A DNA stretch of 64,000 nt from Aedes albopictus (Eukaryota > Arthropoda > Insecta > Diptera > Culicidae). The notes below the pieces were generated by a model that saw nothing but the letters and a program-made list of their open reading frames with translations, searched no databases and was not told the origin of the DNA. The position numbers and the translations under genes were made by a program. The stretch lies in contig NC_085138.1 of the NCBI RefSeq assembly GCF_035046485.1, forward strand, positions 325,868,129 to 325,932,128. Direction: 5' to 3'. Positions 44,405 to 55,000 of the stretch are shown here, piece by piece. Each line of letters opens with the position of its first letter. Within the stretch, counting starts at the first letter, position 1.

Positions 44405-46085
44405 TTAATCACAATAATCTCTTGAACAATACATCAACAAGCCTTTGGTCAAACTATTGGTTCAAAATATGAAATACAAAATAGGGAATACTTTCGTTTG
44501 AAATGATACTAATTTAAATAAACTCATTTCTTTTTTTAACACTATTGGTTCTATTTCCACAATCCAATGAACACTATTTGTTCAACAGTAGTTTTTTTTG
44601 AACACTACAGGTTCAACATCTATTCTCCTAATGCTATTGTCGGGCCGCCACCAAACCGGACTTCGCACAATCAAGTCGCGACGCGACCCAACTCGCGACG
44701 TTTTTTTATCATGTCAAAGGTAGTGCGCATCCTTCCCGTTGTTGTCAGCAACACAGCGCACTAGATGCGAAACAGTTGCGACACTTGTGGACCAAGAAAA
44801 TGGCAATTTTTGATTGAATGTCGGTCTGGATTCCAACCGGATAGACAATATAGTCTCAGTTACAATCCTTAAAAGCTACTGATTTGAATACAATAATCTT
44901 TCGACCGCTACTGGTTTGACACCAGCAACTTTTTCTACTGCTGCTGATTTGATTTCAAACATTTTTCGAACAACGCTAGTTGGTTTTCAACACTTCTTCT
45001 AACCTTACTGGCTTAATTTCACAACTCCTTCAAACGCTACTAGTTCAATCGCAACAATCCTTTGAGCGATACTGGTTCGATTTCAACAACTGCTGTGAAC
45101 GCTAGAGGTTCGATTACAACATTCCTTAGACTTCTGCTAGTTCGGTTTCAACAATTTTTTTTTTTTTGAACGCAACTGGTTCGATGTCAACAATCCTTCG
45201 AACGCTACTGGTTCAATTTCAACAATCCTTCGAACGCAACTAGTTCGATTTCAACGATCCTTCAAACGCTACTGGTTCGATGTCAATAATCCTTCGAACG
45301 CAATTGGTTCGATGTCAACGATCTTTCAACGCTACTGGTTCGATTTCAACAATCCTTCGAACGCTACTGGTTTGATGTCAACAGTCCTTCGAACGCAACT
45401 GGTTCGATTTCAATATTCCTTCGAACGCAACTGGTTCGATTTCAGCAATCCTTCGAACGCTACTGGTTCGATTTCAACAATCCTTCGAACGCTACAGGTT
45501 CGATTTCAATATTCCTTCGAACGCAACTGGTTCGATTTCAGCAATCCTTCGAACGCAACTGGTTCGATTTCAATATTCCTTCGAACGCAACTGGTTCGAT
45601 TTCAGCAATCCTTCGAACGCAACTGGTTCGATTTCAATATTCCTTCGAACGCAACTGGTTCGATTTCAGCAATCCTTCGAACGCAACTGGTTCGATTTTA
45701 GCAATCCTTCGAACGCAACTGGTTCGATTTCAATATTCCTTCGAACGCAACTGGTTCGATTTCAACAATCCTTCGAACGCTACTGGTTCGATTTCAATAT
45801 TCCTTCGAACGCAACTGGTTCGATTTCAGCAATCCTTCGAACGCTACTGGTTCGATTTCAGCAATCCTTCGAACGCTACTGGTTCGATTTCAACAATCCT
45901 TCGAACGCTACAGGTTCGATTTCAATATTCCTTCGAACGCAACTGGTTCGATTTCAGCAATCCTTCGAACGCTACTGGTTCGATTTCAGCAATCCTTCGA
46001 ACGCTACTGGTTCGATTTCAACAATCCTTCGAACGCTACTGGTTCGATTTCACCAATCCTTCGAACGCAACTGGTTCGGTTTCAA
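44405..46085. repeat. 32-bp satellite array
   Basis: The unit CCTTCGAACGCAACTGG then TTCGATTTCA(GCAAT/ATATT/ACAAT) repeats at 32 bp, cleanly from about 45170 to 46085 (roughly 28 units) and degenerately to the left from about 44405. GCAACTGG and GCTACTGG versions and the three tail versions alternate. A 218-bp MITE sits inside the degenerate part at 44634-44851. Confidence 0.95.
44634..44851. mobile_element. 218-bp repeat with ATATTGTC ends, copy 2
   Basis: It is nearly identical to 9799-10016 and in the same orientation; it starts TATTGTCGGGCCGCC and ends GATAGACAATAT. It interrupts the degenerate 32-bp satellite. Confidence 0.85.
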
Positions 46086-47812
46086 GAATTAAGAACTCCA
46101 ATAATTCTTTCTGATCATGAAAACTACTCATCCAAATTAATCCACAAACACCACTAATCAATTCCCATACTTGATCGTACCTGGATAAGTTTAAATCAAT
46201 AAACTCAAATAGCGGATTCATATCTGTAGACAAAATAAATTACACATCAAATCATAAACGCAATTCACTCTTTCTAACCAGCCAGTGGCTGAAGGTTACG
46301 ATATTAAAAATATTCACTCTTTCTAATCTATGATCGGTCGCTACTCATTCATTCATATAAATCCGTAAACACAACTAATGCATTCTAATACACGAATGCA
46401 ATGATTTATTCTAATCAGTACACGTACTTCATCTCAAATTCTCAAATGATTTATTTTAGTCCGTAAACGATAATGCATTCTTCTAAAACTTTGAACACTA
46501 CTCATTCATCCTTATTAATCGTACTGGCTAGTTTCAATCCTTGAATAACGTTTAAACGTTACTACAAAACCATGGTTCATTCCAATTCATGCATGCAAAT
46601 CAGTTTATTGTAACCCAATTACTGATTTATTTAACTAAAGCAAGCCCCTGTACAGGTTTTTTTTTTTTAATTTATTTTTTTAATAGAAAGGAGCACTTCC
46701 ACAATTATTAACTGACAGCTTCCTCTGCTAATGACCATTTTCCATGTGTATATCGAGTGGCAGAAACTAAAATACTGTATGCCCCAGGCAATCTTGGAAA
46801 TTTCCTTTATAAAAAGTTTCTGGATCAATCGGGAATCGAACCCGTCAGTGATCGTCACTCTCTGCATGGACATAATTTTCATCACGAGTTATTTTCATAA
46901 TTTCAAATTATTGTTAATTAAGTAACATGAGCTCAACACTTCCTGCAAAACAACATCATACTCATATTTTATTTGTTAGTCTTGTAACAAAACTATTATT
47001 AAAAGAACAATCCTAATTAATTTCCAAGATACTTTTAGGCTCTTCAGTAGACATGTTTATGGCATTTTTTATTTACAGCTGCCATAAACTTCATTCCTAC
47101 ATAAAACATGTTAAAACTTATATATAACTTGCCATTATCCCAAGCTCATTTACAGCCTTTTTCAGGTTGCAACAGAAAATAAGAGATAATCAGTGCAATG
47201 ACCCCTTCATTAAGCATAGACTAAAATAACTTCCTCTTATTTTCATACCGATATTGAGACTTATCATTAGTTCACTCATGGGTAAATAGAATGTAAATAA
47301 TTTACAAAAATGTAAAGAAATAATGTTCTTCGGAGTTGAACGATATAAACCCCTCTAGCTAACATATTAATTTGCTCATTACCTCAATCACCAATTATCA
47401 AATAGAATGAATTGCAAAGAATAACATTTGTAAAGCTTACCCGTGCGTATCCAGTGCAGTACTATCGTTTTTAAAATGTTTGAATAAAACCCTATCCAGT
47501 TGCGCCTGCACACTACAGATTTGAATGTATTGCTAATCCCGTTGTCACGTTAACATTTGTTCTCAAATACTAACTATACACCTACCTCCATTAATACATT
47601 GCTTTCACTTTGGAATCAATCATTATTCAGTCTAAACATTGAAAATATAAAGAGCACTTGCATTCATAATTGCTTATGAACCAGATTCAAAAGTCAACAC
47701 GCTGTCCGGCATCGCCACTCATCTTTGAACAACACTAAGACGCAGACAGCGCAGGGGAATGAAATTATCACTTTGATTTATACGTCTTTCACTGTTTATC
47801 CTCGTCGCCATT
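46086..47812. other. AT-rich interior of the LTR-bounded insertion; one SINE
   Basis: No gene is seen. At 46660-46870 (minus strand) lies a Feilai-like SINE: GACGGGTTCGATTCCCG as the B box, then GGAAATTTCC, CACTCGATATACACATG, TAATTGTGGAAGTGCTCC and an A/T-rich end. Confidence 0.55.
46660..46880 (-). mobile_element. Feilai-like tRNA-derived SINE
   Basis: B-box GGGTTCGATTCCC near 46842, a tRNA-unrelated body shared with 16171-16240 (TAACTGTGGAAGTGCTC type), and an A-rich 3' end. This family has been described in Aedes; the name is from memory. Confidence 0.6.
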
Positions 47813-48003
47813 TGTAGAGTACGAGATATTCGGAGTTGGTATGAATTAAGAATAACTAAAGTTTAAATAATATTCATGAACTCGCACTCCGTGTTTATTA
47901 TTGTTCCACTTCCTGTCATCCACCAAGCCTAACTGCCTCATCGTGTCAATGCCTACTATGATCTTTACAATCTCCATTTCTATGCGTAGTGTTAGATCCT
48001 ACA
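47813..48003 (-). mobile_element. 5' LTR of the 13.56-kb LTR-bounded insertion
   Basis: A 191-bp copy of the LTR at 34440-34628; it differs by AG inserted after TGTAG and one C/G substitution. It is followed on the minus strand by AATGGCGACGAGG, a possible primer-binding site. Confidence 0.88.
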
Positions 48004-48162
48004 ATCACCACAATTGAATTCCAGATTTTCGTTCTCACTGACTAGCTTTGCTACAGCTTTCGTCAGAGGAGTGCACTTGTAATGGTACACTCTAGAACAC
48101 CTCGAGCATGCAGTCGGTATGTCCGACGGTAGTATGGCACTACCGCAAACACACTCAGCCAT
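48004..48162 (-). pseudogene. Non-LTR ORF1, N-terminal PHD-like zinc finger
   Basis: The frame starts at an ATG (48162) and encodes CVCG, CSRC, HYKC and finally CGD before the LTR. The next Cys lies 13.6 kb away at 34434. Spacing fits a C4HC3 PHD-type finger. This is the start of the ORF1 whose other parts lie at 33637-34434 and 32957-33424. The 5' UTR probably extends toward 48300 or beyond. PHD fingers are known in ORF1 of some CR1-group elements. Confidence 0.75.
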
Positions 48163-48540
48163 CTCGTATAGCTTACCACATACACGATACAACAGACAAA
48201 CACGCACGCAACGCTAACACAGATGAGACAACACAATAAATCAAAAATTTACCAGCCGCCAGCCAGCGCTGGGGCAAAAATAAATGCACAATTATACAAG
48301 AACAAGCACTCGAGACAATTTGCCTCCTACTTATCCTGTTTCAAAACACTATTATGCTCGCTGTAGAAATAAATTTCTAGCGGCAAATCCACTATTTCAC
48401 ACGAAAATTTAATTAAAATAGCACTGCACTGCAGAAACAAACTACACTGTTCACCATCACCACAAAATTGGTTTTGTGGAATGGTTTTCACCAAACACCC
48501 TATGGTTAGGTTTTATCCGGGTAGGATGCACAATACAATA

Positions 48541-48715
48541 GTGGTTTCTGCTTTTAGAAGTGTTGCGTGTACGTACACGCTGCATTACACGAACACCACT
48601 TGAGTTACTGGTTGAAAATAGTAAACAAAGATCAGCTGTTCCCACAAAATCAAATGGGCATATTTTCAACCAGTAGATTTGCATTAGTGTTCGTGACACC
48701 GTGCTGCGAAACCAC
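48541..48715. mobile_element. MITE with GTGGTTTC ends, copy 2
   Basis: It is the inverted counterpart of 25878-26055, with TA on each side (48539-48540 and 48716-48717). The best-matching features are ATTTTCAACCAGTAGATTTG and CGTGTACGTACACGC. Confidence 0.9.
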
Positions 48716-49069
48716 TATATCAAATTGTTGTTTTGTGGGCATAAATAAAAAATCTGGATTCACATTTAAAACCCAATTTAAGGTTATTTTGTTTTTCAGT
48801 GCACATGCAATCAAATTTTAACGGCGAATTGTCGGCATAGAAACCGATACCACTCGATGTACTAAACATGTGCTAAAATTTACTCATTCTCAAACGTCAA
48901 ACGCCGTCAACAAAATATGTAAACTCATCCACTTTTGCTTGGCCGCACAGTGCAGTGAATTTCGATTGAACATTTTTCCTCGTAAAAGGCTTGCATTGAA
49001 CGAATTATTTGTGTCCACAATAAAAAGTTAATCGTGCAGTGAATAGTTGCAATTCCATTTGCCGAAACC

Positions 49070-52000
49070 ATGTACCCAATGCAGGCTGTTAGCGCCGGCC
49101 CCTTCTGGAGCAACGGACCGAGCCCAGGAGCGTTCTACAATTTCCCCGGATTTCACGCCGGCAATGGGGCCGTTTCTGCCAAGTCGGAAACACCCGGCGA
49201 GTATGGCACCCAGCGATCCTAGTAAGTATCTCCGGGAAAATAGCGTTGCGTTGGAATCGAGCAATCTGTTGGCGGATTGTTTGGGTCTAACCTCAAAACG
49301 ACGACTGTTGCTCGTATTGGGAGAAGTTCCGCAAGTCATTTCAACTCGTCGGTAATGTTTCTTCCGCAGCACCCCGGTTACGACGGGAACGTCCGTGATA
49401 GGGTTGAAGTTTGCCAACGGTGTGGTGATTGCTGCCGATAAGCTGGTCTCCTACGGGTCGTTGGCCCGCTTCCACGACGTTGATCGTGTGTACAAAATCA
49501 ACGACAAAACAATCATCGGAATTGGCGGAGATTTTGCCGATTTTCAGTACATCAAGCGGCATATCGATCAGAAAGTGTAAGTATTTGAGTATTGTAAAGC
49601 CAAACTTAAGAGCTTCATCGGTTTTACTGCTACGAATTCATTGCAATAATTTGTTTAATTTATTTTGCTAGTACTTTTCTGGTTCAGATGAGTTTTATTG
49701 TTCAAAGGAGCTACACATACCTTTGTGGACTTATTATCTTTCGGCTTACATCCGCCCTTTCACAGAACGTGAGATATTGTAGAAAGAAGCAAAAGTCGTT
49801 GTTTACGGTTTCCTTGGTCTGTTAGAAATTTCGTTGACGCAGTCGCGGCTTCAGTTTTTCTTCGCTCCACCATTCTTCTCCAATATCCAATGTTTTCTCT
49901 GAATGCGTAGCTCACCCAAACTACGACTCCTCCAAGAGTTTCTTCTGAAATTCCCTAGGAGTTCTTGATGAGACTCTTCCGGGCGTTCTTTTGGGATTCC
50001 TTCAGGAGTTCTCTCTGTGGGGTTCTTCCAAGAGTTTCTTCTGCGATTCCGTCTGGGATTCTTTCAAGAGCTCTTGTCCGGATTCCTCGGAAGTACTCCC
50101 AGGATTTCTTATTTTTAATCTGTTTTTAGCCTTTAGGCTAGTTAAGCTCGGGACTTTACTTCCCTTCCGAAGGAAGAAGCTCCTGGATTTTTTCAAAAAT
50201 CCTTCCGAAATTTCTCTAGAATTCAATTCCGAGATTCTTCCAGGAATTCCTTTCGGGATTTTCCCACAAATTTATACTAGGATCCCTCTACCATTTCCTT
50301 CGTTGATTGTTCAGGGAGCTATATCTGAGATTTTTTTTGAGGTTCCTACAGAAGTTCCCTCTTGGGTCCTTCCAAGAGTTTCTTCTGAAATTCCTCAAAA
50401 GTTCCTCCAGCATCCAATGCTAGGATTCTTTTTGAAATTCCTTCTGGGACTAATTCCATCCGAAATTATTCTATTAGTTTCTTTTGGAATGCCCTCAAAA
50501 GTTTTTTTCGACTCTGTACCAGAAGGTAGTCATTCTGCTGCACAGGACATCTGACTGTAATCTTGTGCGAATTATCTAAGCTCATCCGACGCATAATCAC
50601 CCATAGTACGCCCTAATACTCGGTTTGTGGTTGTCGCTATCCATCCTCTTTTACGGCCGATGCTTGACTTGACAGATCACGTTCCAACTGGTCTTCATGT
50701 ACTAATCGGATCGTCCGGATCTATGGCGAACATTCATTTTGCAGGGTTGTCCGGCATTCTTGCGACATGCCCTACCCATCAGTACCCACCGTATCCTTCC
50801 AGTTAGTGAATGCTGGCTTCGCCGCAGAGTGTAGCGAGCTTGTCGTTCATCCTTCACCGTCACACATTGTTCTCCGACGCACCACCGAAGATCGTCCTTA
50901 GCACGCGTCGTTTGAATACTCAGTGCCGTGTGCTTGCAGGTCTTCTTTGAAGTTCATGTTTCGTGTCCGTATAAGTATTTTGTACCTACATGATACAGGG
51001 GTTTATCGTTCTTTCTTCTGAGCCAGTACTACGTACGACTACTTTCACTGATGACACGGCTTCGTATTTCACGAATTACATTATTGTCAGCTGTCAATAA
51101 GGATTCAAGGTAGACAAATTCCTTCTCTACCTCCAAGGTGCCCCTACGTTACTTCGCAAGCTACCTCCTCTTCTATCTTTATCTTTTCGTATATGTTTAA
51201 GGGAGAGAGTATGAAAAAAGAAAAAGCTGGCTCCGCCAATACCGACCTTTGCTGCTTTGCGTTTTTGGCGTATACACAGTAGTATGGTACACGCTTGTAT
51301 GGAAAAAATAAAACCTCGCTCCAGTCGACTTTTTAGATTCCATTTAGGTCCCATATGAACTGTGCAAAATTTCAGCGCAATCGGTGAAACTATAATTTAG
51401 CGCAAGCGGTTCAAAGTTTTCATAGGATTTACTATGGGAAAAGTTACACTTTCAGATAAAAAATCCCAGAGGTCGTCCCTTGTCTCCTTAATTCAAATCG
51501 ATTAATGTTTCTTGTAGAAAAATCAATTATGAAACTTTCCTTCGAAGACAGCAAAACAATTGGATGCTTGTGAAAAAAGTTATTGATTTATTACCGATTA
51601 GTGATCCAACGAACGGCTTTTTATTTTGTTTTATCAGCAGCACTGCTGCTGCCGTTATTGCATAAGGTGGCGGGAGGCATCACCACCAGTCTTGTGCATT
51701 ATCACCATCATAACACAAAAAAGCCGCAACATCAACATTGCCCTTCTTCCTCCATCAACGCTACAGCCGACCGTCTCTATGTTGCTATCGAACACATTCG
51801 AGACGAACGCATTGATACGGTGGCTGCCGCCGCCACGCTCTTTCTCTGCAAATCTCTTGAGTAGCCGAACGCTTCTTAACCGTCGTTCCGCCGCAGAGCT
51901 ATGTCACTCACTGCTGGGTGACTCTCGTCTGAAAATGCCAGGATGAGGGTCAATTTGTTAAGTAGTATTGCATGGCGCAGCAAACACAAACATAGCACGC

Positions 52001-55000
52001 CCTATGAATAGAATGCAAAGCGTAGAACAGAAACTCGCTTCGGTGTTTCATCGTGTGGTTCGAAAACAAGAGACGATCGCTGCTGTTGGATGTGGTTGAC
52101 TCTGCATTGAACGAGGGTTGGCTTGAGTGGCTTTTGCGTGAATCGATTACGTTTTGATGGACTGCGTTTGTCGTATGAAGTGATCGGTAGAGCGAGTGTC
52201 ATTCGACATTGACCCTCCTGAAACTGCACAACCCTGATCACCACCCCCAGAAACAGCAGCAGCCAAGGCAGCAGCTACAGTGCTGCTAATAAAACAAAAC
52301 AAAAAGCCGTTCGTTGGATCACTAATCGGTAATAAATTAACAACTTTTTTCACAAGCATCCAATTGTTTTGCGGTCTTCGAAGGAAAGTTTCATGAATTA
52401 TTTTTCTACAAGAAACGTTGATCGATTTGAATTAAGGAGACAAGGGGCGACCTCTGGGATTTTTTATCTGAAAGTGTAACTTTTCCCATAGTAAATCCTA
52501 TGAAAACTTTGAACCGCTTGCGCTAAATTATAGTTTCACCGATTGCGCTGAAATTTTGCACAGTTCATATGGGATCTAAAAAGTCGACTGGAGCGAGGAT
52601 TTGATGTTTGTCCCATACTAATACACAGCTCTGTCATCATTCCAAATGTTCTGTGGTCCGCAAAGCACACAAATTCAACTGATTTCGTTAAAGAGTAGGC
52701 TTAAAATTCCGTCACCTTGTCGCAGTCCTCGGCGAGACCTGAATAAAATGGATAGTTCACCCGAAACCCTTACGCAGTTGTGCGCACCGTTAATTGTTGC
52801 TTTGATTAGTCTGGTCAGCTTCCAAGGGCAGCCGTTTTATTGGATTTCGTCAATAGCTTTTCGTCTATAGCTCTGTGCGTTCGATACTGGTGTATGCCGA
52901 ATTGATATCGATGAACAGGTGGTGTGTTGATACCTGGCATTCGCGGCGTTTCTGAAGGACTTGCCGTATGGCGAAAATCCGGTCCGTTGTAGACCAGCCG
53001 TCGATAAAGCCGGCTTGATAACTTTTCACGAACTCATTCGTTTTAGGTGACAGACGACGGAAGATGATCAGGGATAGCGTTTTGAAGGCATTACTCAAAA
53101 TGGTAATCGCTTTAAAGTTCTGAATGATTATCTTTCTTGTGAATTAGGCAGATTATCCCTTTACCACATTCTGACTATCAACCGGTGAAGGCAGGTTGTC
53201 AACTTTTCTACCATACCAACTGCTATGTTGAGCTGTTTAATAATGGTATCCTAAACTTTTCTCCGCTTGAGTTGGATCATTTCCGTTCACTGCTGCACTG
53301 ACGTAGTCGATTCCTTTGTTGACTTGCCTACGTTATCCACGCTGTTCAGGTGCATATCGAAGTGCTGCTTTCACTTTTCAATCACCTTCTGTCCGTCCGT
53401 CAGGAGGCTCCCTTCTTTATCGCTGCAAATGTCGACACGAAGCTATTGCAAGATGCCTTGAGCTTGCGGTCCGCTAGGGTTACCATCCGCCATGATTTAG
53501 CAGGACATGTCCTGATTTTGGCCAAAATTGCTTAACAAATCCATGTTTTGCTCATTTTCGTGAAAATACATGGAGCGGACCTAGTGTGGTGGTTAGAACA
53601 CAAGGCTATCACGCCGAGGACCTGGGATCGAATCCCACTCCCGACATACTCACAAAATGTGGGTTCTCCCTTCGGAAGGGAAGTAAAGCGTGGGTCCCGA
53701 GATGAACTAGCCTAGGGTTAAAAATCTCGTTAATACAGACAAAAAAAATACATGAAATGTCCTGATTTTCTACGCTGTGTAGGTGGGAGCCGTACTTGTG
53801 GTAGAACATCCGCGTTTCTTGGGATCGGCATATCAGTTCCGCTCCGTTTCTTCCAGGTGGTGCATTTTCCCGGCGAGACTGCGGTTTCCGGTTTTGTTTG
53901 CATCATTCCTTGTTCTACCAATTTATATGCTACTGTTAGATCATAGTAAGCGTTGAATTATGTATGAATAAAACATCATTAGTTACTTGCACTCTAACTT
54001 GACTAGACGTCTCTATCAGGTTATGAGCCCGGGAATGTTTCCATAGAAACGGTCGTTGTTATCGGCCGAAAGTGAAAATTTTTCTCGAAGCAGGAAGAAA
54101 AGAAGCGAAGCGATGCCACGGACCCGGCGTTCCGGCGATATTGTGGAGCCCACAGGAAACCAGGCTGCAGGACATGGTGAAAATGTGCACCAGTACGCGC
54201 AGATGGGGAGTGCGGCGAGAATCCCAAGCAGCAGCATCTCGCTTCCGGCAGTGCAGAAGCTGAAAGGACGGGAGAATTATGTCACGTGGACCTTTGCGAT
54301 GCGCATGGTGATGATCCGCGAGGGCACCTGGCGCGCGGTGGATCATCCGGACGATTTTCAAGTGGATCCGGATTTGTCAGACAGGGCGCTGGCAACCATA
54401 TGCCTCAGCATTGAGCCGTACAACTATAGCCTCGTCCAGCGGTCCAAAACAGCGAAGGAAGCCTGGAACAGCTTGAAAACGGCATTTCAAGATTGCGGGC
54501 GGTACCGGAAGATAAGCTTGTTGCGGAAATTGACCAGGCTGGAGTTGGAAGATTGCTCGTCCGTAGAGGAGTACGTCGACGAAATCATGTCAACGAGCCA
54601 CAAGCTAGAAGAGATTGGGTTCGTGCTGGACGACGAATGGCTGTCGTTAATCCTGCTCATGGGACTACCGAAGCAATACGAGCCAATGATTATGGGGCTC
54701 GATGCATCTGGGATCAAGCTCACCGCGGACATGGTCAAATCTAAAATTTTGCAAGACGTCTCCATGGATACAGATTGCAAGTCAAGCGGTACTGTTGGTG
54801 CGTTGGCCACCCGTTCGAAGAAGGTGCTGAGGAAGAAGGACAAGTCCAACGTGAAATGCTTCAAGTGTGAGAAGCTGGGACATTACGCATCCGAATGTCA
54901 AGCGAAACCGAAGTCAAAGCCCGAGAAAGGATTCCACGGAAAGCAAACGGCGTTGTTAGCAAGCAAGAATTCCAAGCTAGAGGAAGAAGATTGGATTCTG

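Larger units (their letters stand above)
34440..48003 (-). mobile_element. Large non-autonomous LTR retrotransposon derivative
   Basis: Two near-identical ~190-bp LTRs with TG..CA ends bound 13,564 bp and are flanked by ATCAC at 34435-34439 and 48004-48008. A polypurine tract adjoins the left LTR. AATGGCGACGAGGAT adjoins the right LTR, a possible primer-binding site. It sits inside ORF1 of the non-LTR element and splits a codon boundary exactly. No gag, protease, integrase or RT is seen anywhere inside. The interior holds two satellites, a broken ABCE1-like fragment, RTE debris and several palindromes. The 5-bp duplication fits Copia, BEL or some Gypsy elements. Confidence 0.88.

Noticed and set aside
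45312..45701. 129-codon repeat protein (FERNWFDF-type units)
   Set aside because: It is the 32-bp satellite kept open by chance over a few units; the phase shifts each unit so no protein repeat is maintained.
34440..48003. Segmental duplication rather than LTRs
   Set aside because: TG..CA ends, a polypurine tract beside one repeat and a 5-bp target duplication outside both are all explained by an LTR insertion and not by a simple duplication.
49991..50554. 187-codon frame in the Prosbeta7 intron
   Set aside because: It lies in degenerate GATTCCTTC-type repeat DNA giving Phe/Ser/Pro-rich translation; no splice signals or domain.
54056..54112. Upstream start for the Copia polyprotein
   Set aside because: The frame is open from 54056 but the first ATG is at 54113; the earlier start would need a TTG codon.
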